Assembly: GCF_019598945.1 (NCBI RefSeq)
Contig: NZ_CP080598.1
Coordinates: forward strand, 1,550,001 to 1,614,000
From: Sphaerospermopsis torques-reginae ITEP-024
Lineage (GTDB): Bacteria > Cyanobacteriota > Cyanobacteriia > Cyanobacteriales > Nostocaceae
Length of the DNA stretch: 64,000 nt
Direction of reading: 5' to 3'
Shown here: positions 62,417-64,000 of the stretch, piece by piece
Position numbering within the stretch: the first letter of the stretch is position 1
How the letters are laid out: the number at the start of each line of letters is the position of its first letter
Position numbers and translations under genes: made by a program
Notes under the pieces: model-generated
What the model was told of the DNA's origin: nothing
The model's database searches: none
Seen by the model: only the letters and a program-made list of their open reading frames with translations

Positions 62417-62499
62417 ATAACTTGGCGATCGCCATACTCATAAACTCCTATTTTCTTATTACTGTCACCTGTCACCTGTCACCTGTCACCTCTGCATTT

Positions 62500-64000
62500 A
62501 TGATTTTCCCCGACTTCCAACAATTTACAAAGCTCGCTCAACAAGGTAATTTTGTCCCTGTTTATCAAGAATGGGTTGCTGATCTAGATACTCCGGTTTC
62601 CGCTTGGTACAAGGTTTGTGCAGATCAACCTTACAGCTTTTTGCTAGAGTCGGTGGAAGGTGGTGAAAAAGTAGGCAGATATAGTTTATTAGGTTGTGAT
62701 CCGCTTTGGACTTTGGAAGCCAGAGGAGATCAAACTACTCAAACTTATAGAGATGGTTCACAACAAGTTTTTACAGGTGATCCGTTTAATGTGTTAGCGG
62801 AATGTTTAGCACCTTATCACCCCGTAAAATTACCACAGCTACCTTCAGGAATTGGCGGTTTATTTGGGTTTTGGGGCTATGAGTTAATAAATTGGATTGA
62901 ACCCCGTGTACCAATTCATCCCCAGGATGAGCGTAATCTCCCTGATGGGTTATGGATGCAAGTAGATCATTTATTGATATTTGATCAGGTAAAACGCAAA
63001 ATTTGGGCGATCGCCTACGCAGATTTAAGGAACAATGAAAATTTAGAAATTGCCTATCAAAAAGCGTGCGATCGCATTCAAGAAATGGTAAGCAAATTAT
63101 CCTTACCCATATCACCAGAAAATACTAAATTACCTTGGACATCACCCCAAAATAAACCCAAAGCAGGAATAGAAGAATACACCAGCAATTTCACTAAAAA
63201 AGAATTTTGCGCCAGTGTAGAAAAAGCCAAGGAATATATTAAAGCCGGCGATATTTTTCAAGTTGTGATTTCTCAAAGATTATCCACAGAATATCAAGGC
63301 GATCCTTTTGCTTTATATCGTTCTTTACGGCAAATTAACCCCTCACCTTACATGGCGTTTTTTAACTTCCAAGACTGGCAAATTATCGGTTCTAGTCCTG
63401 AAGTAATGGTGAAAGCAGAACGAGAAGAAGAAGGGGGAATTATTGCCACAGTTCGACCCATTGCCGGCACAAGACCAAGAGGAAAAACCACAAAAGAAGA
63501 TGAAGAATTAGCAGCAGATTTATTACAAGATCCTAAAGAAGTTGCTGAACATATTATGTTAGTAGATTTAGGTAGAAATGATTTAGGAAGAGTCTGTAAA
63601 AATGGCACAGTTAAAGTTGATCAATTAATGGTAATTGAACTTTATTCTCATGTCATGCACATTGTGAGTAATGTAGTTGGAAAATTAGCAGAAAATAAAA
63701 CCGCATGGGATTTATTAAAAGCGTGTTTTCCTGCGGGAACAGTAAGCGGTGCGCCGAAAATTCGCGCAATGGAAATAATTAACGAACTAGAACCAACGCG
63801 CAGAGGTGTATATTCTGGGGTGTATGGATATTATGACTTTGAAGGACAATTAAATAGTGCGATCGCCATTAGAACAATGGTTTTAAATAATAATATCGTT
63901 ACCGTTCAAGCAGGTGCAGGTTTAGTTGCAGACTCAGAACCAGAAAAAGAATATGAGGAGACATTAAATAAAGCGAGAGGTTTATTAGAAGCAATTAGAT
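62500..64000 (+). CDS. trpE: Anthranilate synthase component I, 3' end outside window
   Basis: 500 residues visible, no stop within the window. It converts chorismate and glutamine-derived ammonia to anthranilate, the first step to tryptophan. LLES (48-51) is the site where tryptophan inhibits. Chorismate-binding motifs are TVRPIAGTRPRGKTTKEDEE, MLVDLGRNDLGRV, KACFPAGTVSGAPKIRAMEI and QAGAGLVADSEPEKEYEETL. ATG 62500 lies 9 bp after the CACCTGT array. No leader peptide with Trp codons was seen. Confidence 0.95.
   Translation, partial: MIFPDFQQFTKLAQQGNFVPVYQEWVADLDTPVSAWYKVCADQPYSFLLESVEGGEKVGRYSLLGCDPLWTLEARGDQTTQTYRDGSQQVFTGDPFNVLAECLAPYHPVKLPQLPSGIGGLFGFWGYELINWIEPRVPIHPQDERNLPDGLWMQVDHLLIFDQVKRKIWAIAYADLRNNENLEIAYQKACDRIQEMVSKLSLPISPENTKLPWTSPQNKPKAGIEEYTSNFTKKEFCASVEKAKEYIKAGDIFQVVISQRLSTEYQGDPFALYRSLRQINPSPYMAFFNFQDWQIIGSSPEVMVKAEREEEGGIIATVRPIAGTRPRGKTTKEDEELAADLLQDPKEVAEHIMLVDLGRNDLGRVCKNGTVKVDQLMVIELYSHVMHIVSNVVGKLAENKTAWDLLKACFPAGTVSGAPKIRAMEIINELEPTRRGVYSGVYGYYDFEGQLNSAIAIRTMVLNNNIVTVQAGAGLVADSEPEKEYEETLNKARGLLEAIR

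Larger units (their letters stand above)
61889..62499. other. 611-bp gap between psaD and trpE
   Basis: It holds a hairpin formed by TAATGGGTAATT (61911) and AATTACCCATTA (61957), a GGAGTCA array (about 61998-62026), the IS200/IS605-type element (62094-62416) and a CACCTGT array of four units (62465-62491). No gene; the 74-codon frame at 62174 has only repeat sequence. Confidence 0.6.

Noticed and set aside
63348-63608. 86-codon minus-strand frame in trpE
   Set aside because: Antisense shadow of the chorismate-binding domain of trpE, which is intact on the plus strand.

Overview
The window is a piece of a cyanobacterial chromosome, most likely from a filamentous heterocyst former of the order Nostocales. 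The evidence is PcyA, PsaD, NdhD and NdhO, a DevBCA-type exporter, a Mo-nitrogenase C-terminal-domain protein, an XisH/XisI pair, many GCGATCGC (HIP1) octamers, AT-rich DNA, and many heptamer tandem arrays between genes. No species is claimed.

Layout. 1-7.0 kb: an acidic unknown protein cut by the window edge, pcyA, and a devB-devC-devA-type exporter operon. 7-12 kb: a HAD phosphatase, a Mo-nitro_C protein, a cupin, a creatininase-like enzyme, then an IS5-like element beside the last 26 codons of a CHAT-domain gene. 12-19 kb: a Uma2 protein, a CSP41-like protein, and an exopolysaccharide block (GT4, undecaprenyl-phosphate sugar transferase, GDP-mannose dehydratase, GDP-fucose synthase), followed by a tnpB fragment. 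19-27 kb: housekeeping genes (5-FCL, tRNA-Pro, DUF1818, rpoZ, solute-binding lipoprotein, CobT-like, DUF2232, Crp/Fnr regulator). 27-33 kb: a 1465-residue protein with a divergent Hsp70/actin-type ATPase domain and exact-frame 168-bp repeats, then an IS630 element. 33-41 kb: sugar permease, metallophosphatase, mdh, ndhO, a broken DUF433/DUF5615 pair, a C5 DNA methyltransferase and thrB. 41-45 kb: a seven-repeat SBBP protein with a DUF4114-like end, and a broken TPM-type gene. 45-51 kb: ndhD, a NACHT gene remnant split by an 89-bp MITE, xisI/xisH and thrS. 51-60 kb: small conserved proteins, hicBA, a glycogen-debranching-type hydrolase, a DICT-GAF histidine kinase, and an antitoxin with a YhaV-like toxin broken by a 17-bp duplication. 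60-64 kb: an OFA-type MFS carrier, psaD, an IS200/IS605-type non-autonomous element, and trpE running off the right edge.

The strongest theme is decay of defence and addiction modules beside small mobile repeats: CHAT, TnpB, DUF5615, NACHT, YhaV and TPM genes are each reduced to fragments, and for NACHT and YhaV the causative change can be read base by base. Several repeat families recur within the window: a GGGA/TCCC-bounded element in three copies, a 37-bp-TIR MITE with exchangeable stem-loops, a short 'AGGAT' repeat in four copies, and heptamer arrays that supply the stop codons of several genes. No complete new multi-gene system was found. The best candidates for unknown biology are the Hsp70-like giant protein and the repeat families.
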